Shown here: positions 45,723 to 53,623 of the stretch, one piece after another | How the letters are laid out: each line of letters opens with the position of its first letter | Numbering within the stretch: position 1 is the first letter of the stretch | Source: Gelatiniphilus marinus | GTDB taxonomy: Bacteria; Bacteroidota; Bacteroidia; Flavobacteriales; Flavobacteriaceae | Strand: one strand, 5' to 3' | Assembly: GCF_042678305.1 (NCBI RefSeq) | Contig: NZ_JBHUDT010000007.1 | Length of the DNA: 64,000 nucleotides | The notes under the pieces: generated by a model | Databases searched by the model: none | Told to the model about the DNA's origin: nothing | What the model saw: the letters and a program-made list of their open reading frames with translations, nothing else | Position numbers and translations under genes: made by a program

Positions 45723-46810
45723 TTAATGCAGAGCAAGCACTAAAAGAACGTATTAAAGAGCTCACCTGTCTTTACGAGGTATCGTCAATTATAGGCGATA
45801 CCAGCCAAGATTTAATTCAAGATACATTAAAGGCCGTGGCTCTCAGTTTAAAAAAAGCATTTCAATTTCCAATAAAAACTGTAGTTACCTTTGTTTTGGA
45901 TAAAGTTGTTGTTTCCAGCGATGCGCAACTTAACAACGAATTGAAAATTCAATCTAATATCAAGGTTTTTAATAAGGTTGAAGGCCTGCTAATTGCAGAA
46001 ATTACCAGTTCCAACACTAAAGAGCTCAATTTTTTAAAAGAAGAACAACAGCTGCTCGACAATGTTGCACTAAAGGTTGGAAACTTGCTTGAGCACCTAG
46101 AGATTAAAAAAAGAGAATCCTGTTTAAAAAGGCAAATGGAGCACGCAGACAGGTTAAGCATTTTGGGCGAGATCACAGCAGGAATTGCCCACGAGCTTAA
46201 CACACCACTAGCCAATATTTTAGGGTTTGCAGAATTGCTGCGAACAGATTTAAAAAGCAACAAAACCGCATTAAAAGATTTAGATAAAATAATCCAGAAC
46301 ACTATTTTTTCCAGAGAAGTCGTTAAAAAGCTCATGTTTTTCGCCTGTAAAATGCCCCAAGAAATACAGTGCGTAAATATTATTCCCAATATTAAAAACG
46401 CCATAGATTTATTGGATGCCACTTTTAGAAAAGAGCAGGTAAAACATCTGGTAAAGATTAAAGACGACGCCTTGTGGTTACGTGCAGACCCCGTTCAATT
46501 CACACAAATAATCTTTAATTTATTAATGAACGCCATATATTTTTCGCCCAAAGGCGGTCTAGTGGTTGTCGAAGCACTTCAAACCCAAAAAGATATCATC
46601 CTTAAAATATCAGATCAAGGCGTAGGGCTTTCGGCTGAAGCCTTAGACAAAGTGTTCCAGCCCTTTTTTACAACCAAACCCATAGGCGAGGGCTCCGGGT
46701 TGGGGTTAAGCGTGGTGCACGGTATTGTGGCCTCCCATAAAGGCACAATAACCGCACAAAACAACCCAGATAAAGGTGCTATATTTACAATAACTTTACC
46801 AAAGCCTTAA
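45719..46810 (+). CDS. Soluble histidine kinase with N-terminal GAF-like domain
   Basis: The 363-residue protein has no membrane segment. Residues about 15-125 look like a GAF sensor, followed by a coiled coil. The H-box ILGEITAGIAHELNTPLAN has His158, and the ATPase domain has the N box (LLMNAIYFSPKGG), the G1 box (SDQGVGLS) and the G2 box (GEGSGLGLSVVHGIV). It should phosphorylate the sigma-54 response regulator encoded 2 bases downstream. The signal is unknown. Cytoplasmic sensing and coupling to the MscS gene upstream suggest monitoring of metabolic or osmotic state. Confidence 0.93.
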   Translation: MINAEQALKERIKELTCLYEVSSIIGDTSQDLIQDTLKAVALSLKKAFQFPIKTVVTFVLDKVVVSSDAQLNNELKIQSNIKVFNKVEGLLIAEITSSNTKELNFLKEEQQLLDNVALKVGNLLEHLEIKKRESCLKRQMEHADRLSILGEITAGIAHELNTPLANILGFAELLRTDLKSNKTALKDLDKIIQNTIFSREVVKKLMFFACKMPQEIQCVNIIPNIKNAIDLLDATFRKEQVKHLVKIKDDALWLRADPVQFTQIIFNLLMNAIYFSPKGGLVVVEALQTQKDIILKISDQGVGLSAEALDKVFQPFFTTKPIGEGSGLGLSVVHGIVASHKGTITAQNNPDKGAIFTITLPKP

Positions 46811-46812
46811 TT

Positions 46813-48141
46813 ATGCAATTGCGCAAAGAAAACATATTGATTGTTGACGACGATGTAGATATACTAGAACTATTACATCGGCACTTACAATCTTGGAACT
46901 ACCATACTTTTAAAGCCGTTTCGGTAAAAGAAGCCGTAGCCATCTTGCGGGATACCAAAATAGATTTATTGATTACCGATTTGAAAATGCCTGAAATTGA
47001 CGGCTCCGAGCTTATAAAATTTGTATCAGAACATTACCCCAATATGCCAAAATTGGTCGTTACCGGTTACCCTTCGGTGCAAGATTCTTTAGCGGCAATA
47101 AAATCTGGTGTAGCAGATTATTTAACCAAGCCTTTTACTAAAGATGAGTTAAAAGAAGCGCTTACTAATTCGCTTTTAATTCCAAAAAATAAACACAAAA
47201 AAGAGGTTGGTATTTTAAAAGAAAAGCCCAAGCAATATGGTGATATTATAGGGAATTCAGAAAAAATCAACCAAGTTATCCAAATCATCGAAAGGGTAAA
47301 AAACAACAAAGCTACTATTTTTATTAAAGGCGAAAGTGGTACAGGAAAAGAGTTAGTAGCTCGTGCCATACATTACCAAGGCAAGTTTTCAAGAGCACCT
47401 TTTATTGCAGTAAATTGTGGCGCTATTCCAGAAAATTTATTGGAAGCCGAATTGTTTGGGTATGTTAAAGGTGCTTTTACCGGTGCCGATACCAATAGAG
47501 ATGGGTTTTTTCAGGCAGCTCATGGTGGTACCATTTTTTTAGACGAAATAGGCAACGCCTCACTCGCAGTGCAATCTAGATTGCTGCGCGTTTTACAAGA
47601 AAAAGAGGTTGTTAAAGTTGGAGCATCAAAAGCCGAAAAAATTGATATAAGAATTATTGCCGCCACCAATAGCGATTTACAAGACATGATACAAAAACAA
47701 ACCTTTAGAGAAGATTTGTTTTACCGCTTAACAGTTGTTGAAATTCATGTTGCACCGCTACGAGAAAGAAAGGACGATATACCATTGTTAGTAGATAAGT
47801 TCCTTTTTAAATATGGGGTTGAGTACAAAAATCGGTTTGTAAAAATAACGCCCAATGCCTTAGAAATTTTACAGCGTTATAATTGGCTAGGTAATATTAG
47901 AGAGTTAGAAAACGTGGTGCAACGTGCTGTAATAATGAGCGATAATACAATAGATGTAGAGCAATTGCCAGAGCATTTAAAATATAGTTTTGATTTTTCA
48001 GAAGACAAACTACTTCCTCTTAAAGTTATCGAAAAAAAATACATCGAAAAAGTTTTGCGCGCTACCGGAAATAATAAAACAAAAGCTGCAGAAATTCTTA
48101 AAATCGATAGAAAAACCATCCGTCAAAAACTCTCTGAATAG
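46813..48141 (+). CDS. Sigma-54-dependent response regulator (NtrC type)
   Basis: The protein has 442 residues and three domains. The receiver has Asp13/Asp14, phospho-acceptor Asp56 in ITDLKMP and Lys107. The AAA+ domain has Walker A GESGTGKE (173-180), the sigma-54 contact loop GAFTGA (220-225) and Walker B GGTIFLDE (238-245). The C-terminus is a Fis-type helix-turn-helix (ATGNNKTKAAEILKIDRKTI). All residues needed for ATP-driven activation of sigma-54 polymerase are present. The kinase gene is directly upstream. A candidate sigma-54 promoter lies 137 bases downstream of the stop codon, a likely direct target. Confidence 0.95.
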   Translation: MQLRKENILIVDDDVDILELLHRHLQSWNYHTFKAVSVKEAVAILRDTKIDLLITDLKMPEIDGSELIKFVSEHYPNMPKLVVTGYPSVQDSLAAIKSGVADYLTKPFTKDELKEALTNSLLIPKNKHKKEVGILKEKPKQYGDIIGNSEKINQVIQIIERVKNNKATIFIKGESGTGKELVARAIHYQGKFSRAPFIAVNCGAIPENLLEAELFGYVKGAFTGADTNRDGFFQAAHGGTIFLDEIGNASLAVQSRLLRVLQEKEVVKVGASKAEKIDIRIIAATNSDLQDMIQKQTFREDLFYRLTVVEIHVAPLRERKDDIPLLVDKFLFKYGVEYKNRFVKITPNALEILQRYNWLGNIRELENVVQRAVIMSDNTIDVEQLPEHLKYSFDFSEDKLLPLKVIEKKYIEKVLRATGNNKTKAAEILKIDRKTIRQKLSE

Positions 48142-48277
48142 CATCTTTTTTTACTGGTTCATTTTTAACCAACCGGGTAATTTTGTACCAATTACGGTTT
48201 GTTCTTATTTAGCTTACTGCATTTAAATTCCTTATAAACAAAGGGCTATACTGTTTAATGTGCTTCCTGGGTATGTT

Positions 48278-48293
48278 TTGGCACATACCTTGT
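48278..48293 (+). promoter_or_regulatory. Candidate sigma-54 promoter (TTGGCAC-N5-TTGT)
   Basis: TTGGCAC, five bases, then TTGT. The -24 element is a perfect match and the GG-to-GT spacing is the required ten bases; the -12 element has GT instead of GC. It lies 36 bases before a small four-cysteine gene and directly downstream of a sigma-54 activator gene. A seven-pair palindrome (GGTATGT/ACATACC) overlaps it. Confidence 0.6.
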
Positions 48294-48328
48294 TCTAACT
48301 ACACTAATATTGATGAAAATTGTTTTTT

Positions 48329-48499
48329 ATGGATACTAATTACTCTAATATTTGCCCAAGTTGTGCACACAAAAACTATTGTGTGCTAACGGCCCAAAAA
48401 GATAAGGTTTGGTCTTGTAGTGAGTTTGAGCAGGTTCGCTTTAACGAAAGGCATCAAAAACACACACAACACTCCGAGTTTAAATTACAGTTGGTATAA
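48329..48499 (+). CDS. Small four-cysteine (zinc-ribbon-like) protein
   Basis: This 56-residue open frame starts with ATG and contains CPSC at residues 9-12, Cys18 in KNYCVLT and Cys30 in VWSCSEFE. The cysteine pattern suggests a metal site. I believe similar short proteins exist in other flavobacteria, but this was not checked. It begins 36 bases after a candidate sigma-54 promoter, and the codon usage resembles its neighbours. The C-terminal part is polar and His/Gln-rich. Function unknown. Confidence 0.65.
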   Translation: MDTNYSNICPSCAHKNYCVLTAQKDKVWSCSEFEQVRFNERHQKHTQHSEFKLQLV

Positions 48500-48566
48500 G
48501 CAATAAAATGCAAACAAGGTTTTCAAGTTTATAAATACCTCAGCCAGAAAGGCTGAAAAACATTAG

Positions 48567-48596
48567 AAAACCCTTGCATTAATAAATAAGGGTTTT
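48567..48596. other. Inverted repeat upstream of glutamate dehydrogenase
   Basis: AAAACCCTT and AAGGGTTTT form a perfect nine-pair stem with a 12-base loop in the 167-base gap before gdhA. It could terminate the small cysteine-protein transcript (the 3' arm ends in TTTT) or act as a regulatory site. A second, smaller hairpin (TCAGCC/GGCTGA) lies at 48540-48556. Confidence 0.4.
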
Positions 48597-48666
48597 AAAA
48601 CACTTGGCCAAATTTAAACAAGAAAAACAAAAACAATAAACACAGACAATCACAAAAAAATAACCA

Positions 48667-49965
48667 ATGGCGCTAACCGCGGAAAAAGAAGTAGTTAAAG
48701 AACAGACAGTTTGTGGTATGATGGATAATGTTATGCAGCAATTTAACAAAGCTGCAGAACAAATCGATTTAAACCCGAACATAAAAAAAATCTTAAGCAT
48801 AACCAATAACGAGATTGTTGTTAATTTTCCTGTAAAAATGGATAACGGCGAGGTAGAGGTGTTTAGGGGTTACAGGGTGCAGCACAATAATGCCTTAGGG
48901 CCATACAAAGGCGGGTTGCGTTATCACCCAACCGTAGATATTGATGCCGCCAGGGCTTTGGCAATGTGGATGACTTGGAAAACCTCGTTGGCAGGATTGC
49001 CCTATGGTGGCGGAAAAGGAGGCATTCAGTTAGATCCGATAAAGTATTCTAAAGCCGAATTAGAACGTATTACAAGGCGCTTTACATTTGCTTTGGCAGA
49101 CAATATTGGGCCAGAGCACGATATTCCTGCCCCAGATGTAAATACCAATAGCCAAACCATGGCGTGGATAGCAGATACGTACATGAGTACGCGTCCGCCG
49201 GCAGAACGTAGTGCAAATCAGCATGTTGTTACAGGAAAACCATCGGGTAGTGGTGGTTTGCAAGGGCGAGACAGGGCAACAGGTTATGGCGTTTACTTAA
49301 CCATTAAATTTTGGACAGAGAAGAAAAACACAAGCCTTAGCGGTAAAAAATTTGTACTACAAGGCTTTGGTAATGTAGGCTATTGGGCAGCCCATTTTTT
49401 AGAGAACGATGGCGCAATATTAGTGGCCGTTCAAGATGCTTATGGTAGTATAGAAAACCAAAACGGTATTGCCGTTGAGAGTCTTTTTAACTATACCCAT
49501 GCCAATAAAGGGAGTATTGTTGGTTTTCCTGATGCCAAAGCAATGCAAGACAAGGCTTTTTTTGCCACCGATTGTGATATCTGTATCCCAGCAGCTTTAG
49601 GAAACCAAATAACCAAAGATAATGCTTCGCAAATTAAAGCTTCTGTAATTGCCGAAGGTGCCAATGGGCCAACCAATGCAGAAGGCGAAAAGGTGTTGCT
49701 AGATAAAGGCATAGCCATAATTCCAGATATACTTTGTAATTCTGGAGGGGTTATTGGAAGCTATTATGAGTGGCTGCAAAACCGAAACGGTGAGCTTTGG
49801 CAACTGGATGAGGTTATGGCTAAACTAGATAAAAAATTAAAAGAATCTTTTAACAAAGTTTACGAATATTCTGAGAGGCATGCTTTAGATATGCGTACTG
49901 CGGCATATTGCATTGCTATAGCACGAATAGAAAAGGCATATACAGAAAGAGGGATATTTCCTTAA
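48667..49965 (+). CDS. gdhA: Glutamate dehydrogenase
   Basis: This 432-residue protein interconverts glutamate and 2-oxoglutarate plus ammonia. It shows YKGGLRYHP, the catalytic-lysine signature LPYGGGKGGI, PAPDVNTNSQTMAW with the catalytic Asp, and the nucleotide-binding GFGNVGYWAAHF. The length and motifs match the hexameric short form. An extended N-terminus of about 30 residues precedes the fold. It follows the sigma-54 system but has its own leader; nitrogen control through that system is possible but not shown, as no second TGGCAC-N5-TTGC site is visible. Confidence 0.95.
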   Translation: MALTAEKEVVKEQTVCGMMDNVMQQFNKAAEQIDLNPNIKKILSITNNEIVVNFPVKMDNGEVEVFRGYRVQHNNALGPYKGGLRYHPTVDIDAARALAMWMTWKTSLAGLPYGGGKGGIQLDPIKYSKAELERITRRFTFALADNIGPEHDIPAPDVNTNSQTMAWIADTYMSTRPPAERSANQHVVTGKPSGSGGLQGRDRATGYGVYLTIKFWTEKKNTSLSGKKFVLQGFGNVGYWAAHFLENDGAILVAVQDAYGSIENQNGIAVESLFNYTHANKGSIVGFPDAKAMQDKAFFATDCDICIPAALGNQITKDNASQIKASVIAEGANGPTNAEGEKVLLDKGIAIIPDILCNSGGVIGSYYEWLQNRNGELWQLDEVMAKLDKKLKESFNKVYEYSERHALDMRTAAYCIAIARIEKAYTERGIFP

Positions 49966-49984
49966 AAATATAAAATAATACAAA

Positions 49985-50404
49985 ATGAAGTACGGAAGTT
50001 TAATATTGGAAAAGAAGGAGTATGTGTATTTAAAGCGCATACTTAATATATCGGGATACGTAGGAGATTTCAATACCCAAAAATCGTTGCAAGAATTAAC
50101 CAAACAACTTAAAACAGCCCATATATTGGATGAGAGCGAAATGCCAGAAGATGTTGTACGCTTTAACTCTAAAGTTAATGTGGTGTCAGATAAAGGGTGG
50201 GAAAAAACACTGCAAGTTGTTATCCCTATGGAGAAAGACATGAAACAGGATAAAATATCAATTCTTACACCAATGGGATCTGCACTTTTTGGGTACTCCA
50301 AAGGTGATACCATACTTTGGGATTTTCCCGCAGGCAAACAACAGCTAAAAATAGCCAATGTGTGTCAAGAAGAAACGTATAAAGGAATAGATTTAATTGT
50401 ATAA
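49985..50404 (+). CDS. Short GreA/GreB C-terminal-domain protein (Rnk-like)
   Basis: This 139-residue protein has a short N-terminal helical segment and a C-terminal FKBP-like Gre domain (DVVRFNSKVNVVSDKGWEKTLQVVIPMEKD, then SILTPMGSALFGYSKGDTILWDFPAGKQQLKI). That is the layout of Rnk, the nucleoside diphosphate kinase regulator. Without a full coiled coil it is unlikely to reach the polymerase active site. It is 19 bases after gdhA and 11 bases before a small hypothetical gene, so the three are probably co-transcribed. Confidence 0.85.
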   Translation: MKYGSLILEKKEYVYLKRILNISGYVGDFNTQKSLQELTKQLKTAHILDESEMPEDVVRFNSKVNVVSDKGWEKTLQVVIPMEKDMKQDKISILTPMGSALFGYSKGDTILWDFPAGKQQLKIANVCQEETYKGIDLIV

Positions 50405-50415
50405 AATTTATAGAT

Positions 50416-50823
50416 ATGCAAACTCAAAATATTAAAATATTCAATAATGATTTAGATCTGGATGTTACGCACAAAATCAATACCATAGAACTAGATAATT
50501 GGATTAATCATCTTAAATATATAAAAAAAGAATTAACCAATCTTGTAAACTTGTGCAATACAGAGTTAAGCTTGAAATTAAAGAACGATAAGGTGTTAAA
50601 GCGACTTGAAAAAAAAGAAGTTGAAAACGAAACCTTACTTAATGCCCTAAACCGGTATGTGGTTTCCAGAGCTCATATTAGAGAGTGCGAAGATACACAG
50701 TGCGATATGGTTTACATTACAGAACACGAAAGTTACAGAAAAAGCTATTTATACCATTTAAATAAATACAGAAGATTTAAAAACGATTTTTTAAAAAAAA
50801 GTACAAGGTTAGTTTACGCTTAA
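50416..50823 (+). CDS. Hypothetical helical protein
   Basis: I do not recognise this 135-residue protein. It is charged and almost entirely helical by composition, with probable coiled-coil stretches around residues 20-70. Two cysteines lie in HIRECEDTQCDMVY. No signal peptide or membrane segment is seen. It is 11 bases after the Rnk-like gene, suggesting a shared operon and perhaps a partner of that protein. Confidence 0.7.
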   Translation: MQTQNIKIFNNDLDLDVTHKINTIELDNWINHLKYIKKELTNLVNLCNTELSLKLKNDKVLKRLEKKEVENETLLNALNRYVVSRAHIRECEDTQCDMVYITEHESYRKSYLYHLNKYRRFKNDFLKKSTRLVYA

Positions 50824-51014
50824 ATAAACAGCAAAACATTACACTTTAAATGTGCATAAATCAAAATTTAATAAAGCATCAATAAAATAATTTAAAACAC
50901 AATTTAAAATTTTTAGAATTTTTTTCTCTTAGGAGTTTTAACAAGTACTATTATTCTGGTTTTGTTATCATTACTAAGTGCCTCTTAAAAAGCACACTGG
51001 TTGGTTATTAGTGT

Positions 51015-51133
51015 TTAAGTTTTACATGTTAGTTAATAAGAAACCTCAGTAAAACTTAATATTTTTTGATGATTGTCGCAGGTTTCTTATGTTTTAAGTA
51101 GTTAAAGGCTTCACGTTTTCGTGAAGCCTTTTT
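51015..51133 (+). ncRNA. Structured RNA candidate: two crossed 11-pair helices and a terminator
   Basis: TTAAGTTTTAC (51015-51025) pairs perfectly with GTAAAACTTAA (51049-51059). ATAAGAAACCT (51036-51046) pairs perfectly with AGGTTTCTTAT (51080-51090). The two helices interleave, giving a pseudoknot or two competing folds. A 12-pair terminator hairpin follows at 51104-51131. No gene lies here. A near-match -7 box (TGGTTTTG, 50957-50964) could start a transcript of about 160 bases. It may be a free small RNA or an attenuator leader of the GAF-like gene that starts at 51251. It matches no family I can name. Confidence 0.55.
51104..51133 (+). terminator. Strong rho-independent terminator
   Basis: AAAGGCTTCACG and CGTGAAGCCTTT form a perfect 12-pair stem with a TTTT loop, followed by more T residues. 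It lies 280 bases after the last upstream gene, so it probably ends the RNA candidate directly before it rather than that operon. Confidence 0.9.
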
Positions 51134-51213
51134 AATTTAAAGCCAAAATTTTTAACATACAACCATGTAACAATATGCCAGTAAGCAAGTCTTAATAAAA
51201 ACGACTAACACAT

Positions 51214-51229
51214 TAATTTTGTAATTTTG
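51214..51229 (+). promoter_or_regulatory. Two adjacent -7 boxes (TAATTTTG twice)
   Basis: TAATTTTG occurs at 51214-51221 and again at 51222-51229. Either could drive the GAF-like gene, whose ATG is about 20-30 bases downstream. No TTG is seen at the -33 distance. Confidence 0.5.
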
Positions 51230-51250
51230 TTCTACAACAATACCAATATC

Positions 51251-53623
51251 ATGGATATTAACAAAAATGTCGAGTCGCCTTTTAAGCTAAAAATCAGTTT
51301 CGATAAGCTCTTGCAGCATTACAAGAATTTCACAAAAAGCACTAATGCGCATCGCGCAGCTAAAGCCAAACATATAGTAACAATAGCCAACACCTACCCA
51401 GAACTAAAAAAAGGGTTTAGCGATGCTGGGATATTAAAAAAAAGAGAAAGGGAAATTAACGAAATCCTAGAAGATGCTTTTAACCCAATTCTAACCAAAA
51501 ACGAAATAAAAACAGCTTCCATACCATTTCAAAATTTAATTTTTAATGCTTCAGAACGCTTTAAAAACATTATTAAAGCAGCTGGTAAAGATTTTAAATT
51601 AGAAATTAAAAACATGCCCAAAGACGACACCTACATTGTTGCATGTACACTTATTTTAGATTTTTATTATGGCTATAATTTAAACTTTAAGCGCCCGTTT
51701 TATTACGAAATCCCAGATGCCCATGGCATAACGCGCTTTTATAAAATACTGTATAATGCCGATTTTACAGAAATTGTGCCCAATACAAATGCACCAAAAA
51801 TTACCCAAAAAGATTATGACGAATTATTGGATAATTTTGAAAACATTGCCCTTTGGAAAGAAAAATTCCCACCAAACAGTTACACTTTCAAAGGCTTCGT
51901 GATTTCAAATATTTTTGATGTTACAGACGATCAATCCATATCAAACGTCAAATCCAGCCTTATTGCCGACGATAAAAGAAAAGATGTAGATTTCATGAAC
52001 GGTTTCCATGAGATTTTTAGATCGCTATTTGGAATAAACGACCTTAAAGTCGGGTTTTCAATTTACAATAAGGAAGATGGTATTTTTGAGCGTGTTTATG
52101 GCGCGGGCATGAAAAGCTACTTGCTTGGGCAACACGAACATGAAAAATGTACAAATGCCCTGTGTAGATGGTCCTACAATAGATTGTTGAAAGAAAAAAA
52201 ATACTTTTCAATATCAAACGTTAACAGGGTTTTTAATAAAGTTAAAACAGGAGTACCTCACATTAAAAGTTTGCACGACCAAGGAATAAAAAGCGCTGTT
52301 TTTGCACCTATTGCAAACGATAGCGGAGTAATGGGCATTTTAGAAATTGTATCCAGCAAACCTCAAATGCTTAACAGTATAAATGCCAATAAACTGGTTG
52401 ATGTAATGCCTTATATAGTAACTGCGGTAGAGCGCTCTAAAAACGACGAAGAAAATTTAATCGAGGCCATCATACAAAAAGAATGCACCTCCATCCACCC
52501 AAGTGTGCATTGGCGTTTTGCCCGCGAAGCCAGAGATTTTATAAAAGCCGAAATGAAGGGGGAGCAGGCTGCCTTTAAAAAAATAGCATTCCAGAATATT
52601 TATCCGCTTTACGGTCAAATCGATATCAAAGGCTCATCAAAAGCCAGAAATCAAGCTACAAAAAAAGATTTATCATTGCAGCTAAGTGCCGTAAAAAACA
52701 TTTTCTTAAAAGCCTCGAAAGTTGAATCATTGCCAATTTACCAACAATATATCTATCAAATAAACAACTGCTTAACAGAGCTTAACGACGATTTTAAAGT
52801 AGATAGCGAACAGCAGATTTCAGATTTTCTAAATCAAGAAATAGCAGATGTTCTAAAACACCTAAGTTCCATCGCAGCGTTAAAACAGGCCATCGACTCG
52901 TATTTTGGTAGTATTGACAGTAAAGTAAAGGCTTTATATAACCACAGAAAAGATTTTGACGATTCCATTGCACTAATCAACAAAGAAATGGCATCGCTTT
53001 TAGACAAAAAACAGGAAGAAGCCCAAACTATGTACCCGCATTATTTCGAGCGTTTTAAAACCGATGGTGTAGAGCATAACATGTATATAGGGGAATCTAT
53101 CACAAAAGAAAAAAACTTCAATCTTATTTATTTGTACAACCTGCGCCTATGGCAATTACAGGTTATGTGCGAGTTGGAAAACGCATATTACCAAATGCGG
53201 TCCAGACTGCCAATTAACTTAGATGTGGCATCTATGATTTTGGTGTTCAACCAACCGCTATCTATTAGTTTTAGGATGGACGAAAAACAGTTTGATGTAG
53301 ATGGTACTTACAATGCACGCTACGAAATTGTAAAAAAACGCGTGGACAAAGCTTATGTAAAAGGCAGTACAGATCGCGTTACACAAAAAGGGAAAATAAG
53401 CATTGTGTATTCGCATAAACAAGACGAAATGGAATACCTGCGGTACATTAGGTTTTTACAATCTAAAAACTATTTGGATACCGATATTGAAATTGTTGAG
53501 TTAGAAGATTTACAGGCCATTACAGGTCTTAAAGCCATTAGGGTAAGCGTGCTGTACCATAAAAACAAAGCAGATAAATCTTTCTACACCTATAATGATT
53601 TGATGAAAACGATTAAAGCTTAA
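51251..53623 (+). CDS. Large cytoplasmic GAF-domain-like protein
   Basis: This protein of 790 residues has no signal peptide or membrane segment. Residues about 245-400 read as a GAF-type sensor (GINDLKVGFSIYNKEDGIFERVYGAG, then GIKSAVFAPIANDSGVMGILEIVSS). The rest is mostly helical and not recognised. No catalytic output domain is visible, so it may be a regulator or scaffold. I start at the ATG at 51251; a TTG at 51227 would add eight residues but lies within the predicted promoter box. Its stop overlaps that of the convergent HD gene by three bases. Confidence 0.75.
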   Translation: MDINKNVESPFKLKISFDKLLQHYKNFTKSTNAHRAAKAKHIVTIANTYPELKKGFSDAGILKKREREINEILEDAFNPILTKNEIKTASIPFQNLIFNASERFKNIIKAAGKDFKLEIKNMPKDDTYIVACTLILDFYYGYNLNFKRPFYYEIPDAHGITRFYKILYNADFTEIVPNTNAPKITQKDYDELLDNFENIALWKEKFPPNSYTFKGFVISNIFDVTDDQSISNVKSSLIADDKRKDVDFMNGFHEIFRSLFGINDLKVGFSIYNKEDGIFERVYGAGMKSYLLGQHEHEKCTNALCRWSYNRLLKEKKYFSISNVNRVFNKVKTGVPHIKSLHDQGIKSAVFAPIANDSGVMGILEIVSSKPQMLNSINANKLVDVMPYIVTAVERSKNDEENLIEAIIQKECTSIHPSVHWRFAREARDFIKAEMKGEQAAFKKIAFQNIYPLYGQIDIKGSSKARNQATKKDLSLQLSAVKNIFLKASKVESLPIYQQYIYQINNCLTELNDDFKVDSEQQISDFLNQEIADVLKHLSSIAALKQAIDSYFGSIDSKVKALYNHRKDFDDSIALINKEMASLLDKKQEEAQTMYPHYFERFKTDGVEHNMYIGESITKEKNFNLIYLYNLRLWQLQVMCELENAYYQMRSRLPINLDVASMILVFNQPLSISFRMDEKQFDVDGTYNARYEIVKKRVDKAYVKGSTDRVTQKGKISIVYSHKQDEMEYLRYIRFLQSKNYLDTDIEIVELEDLQAITGLKAIRVSVLYHKNKADKSFYTYNDLMKTIKA

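Noticed and set aside
51104..51133. Terminator of the gdhA-Rnk-hypothetical operon
   Set aside because: It lies 280 bases after that operon's last stop codon and directly follows other strong RNA helices, so a separate transcript is more likely.
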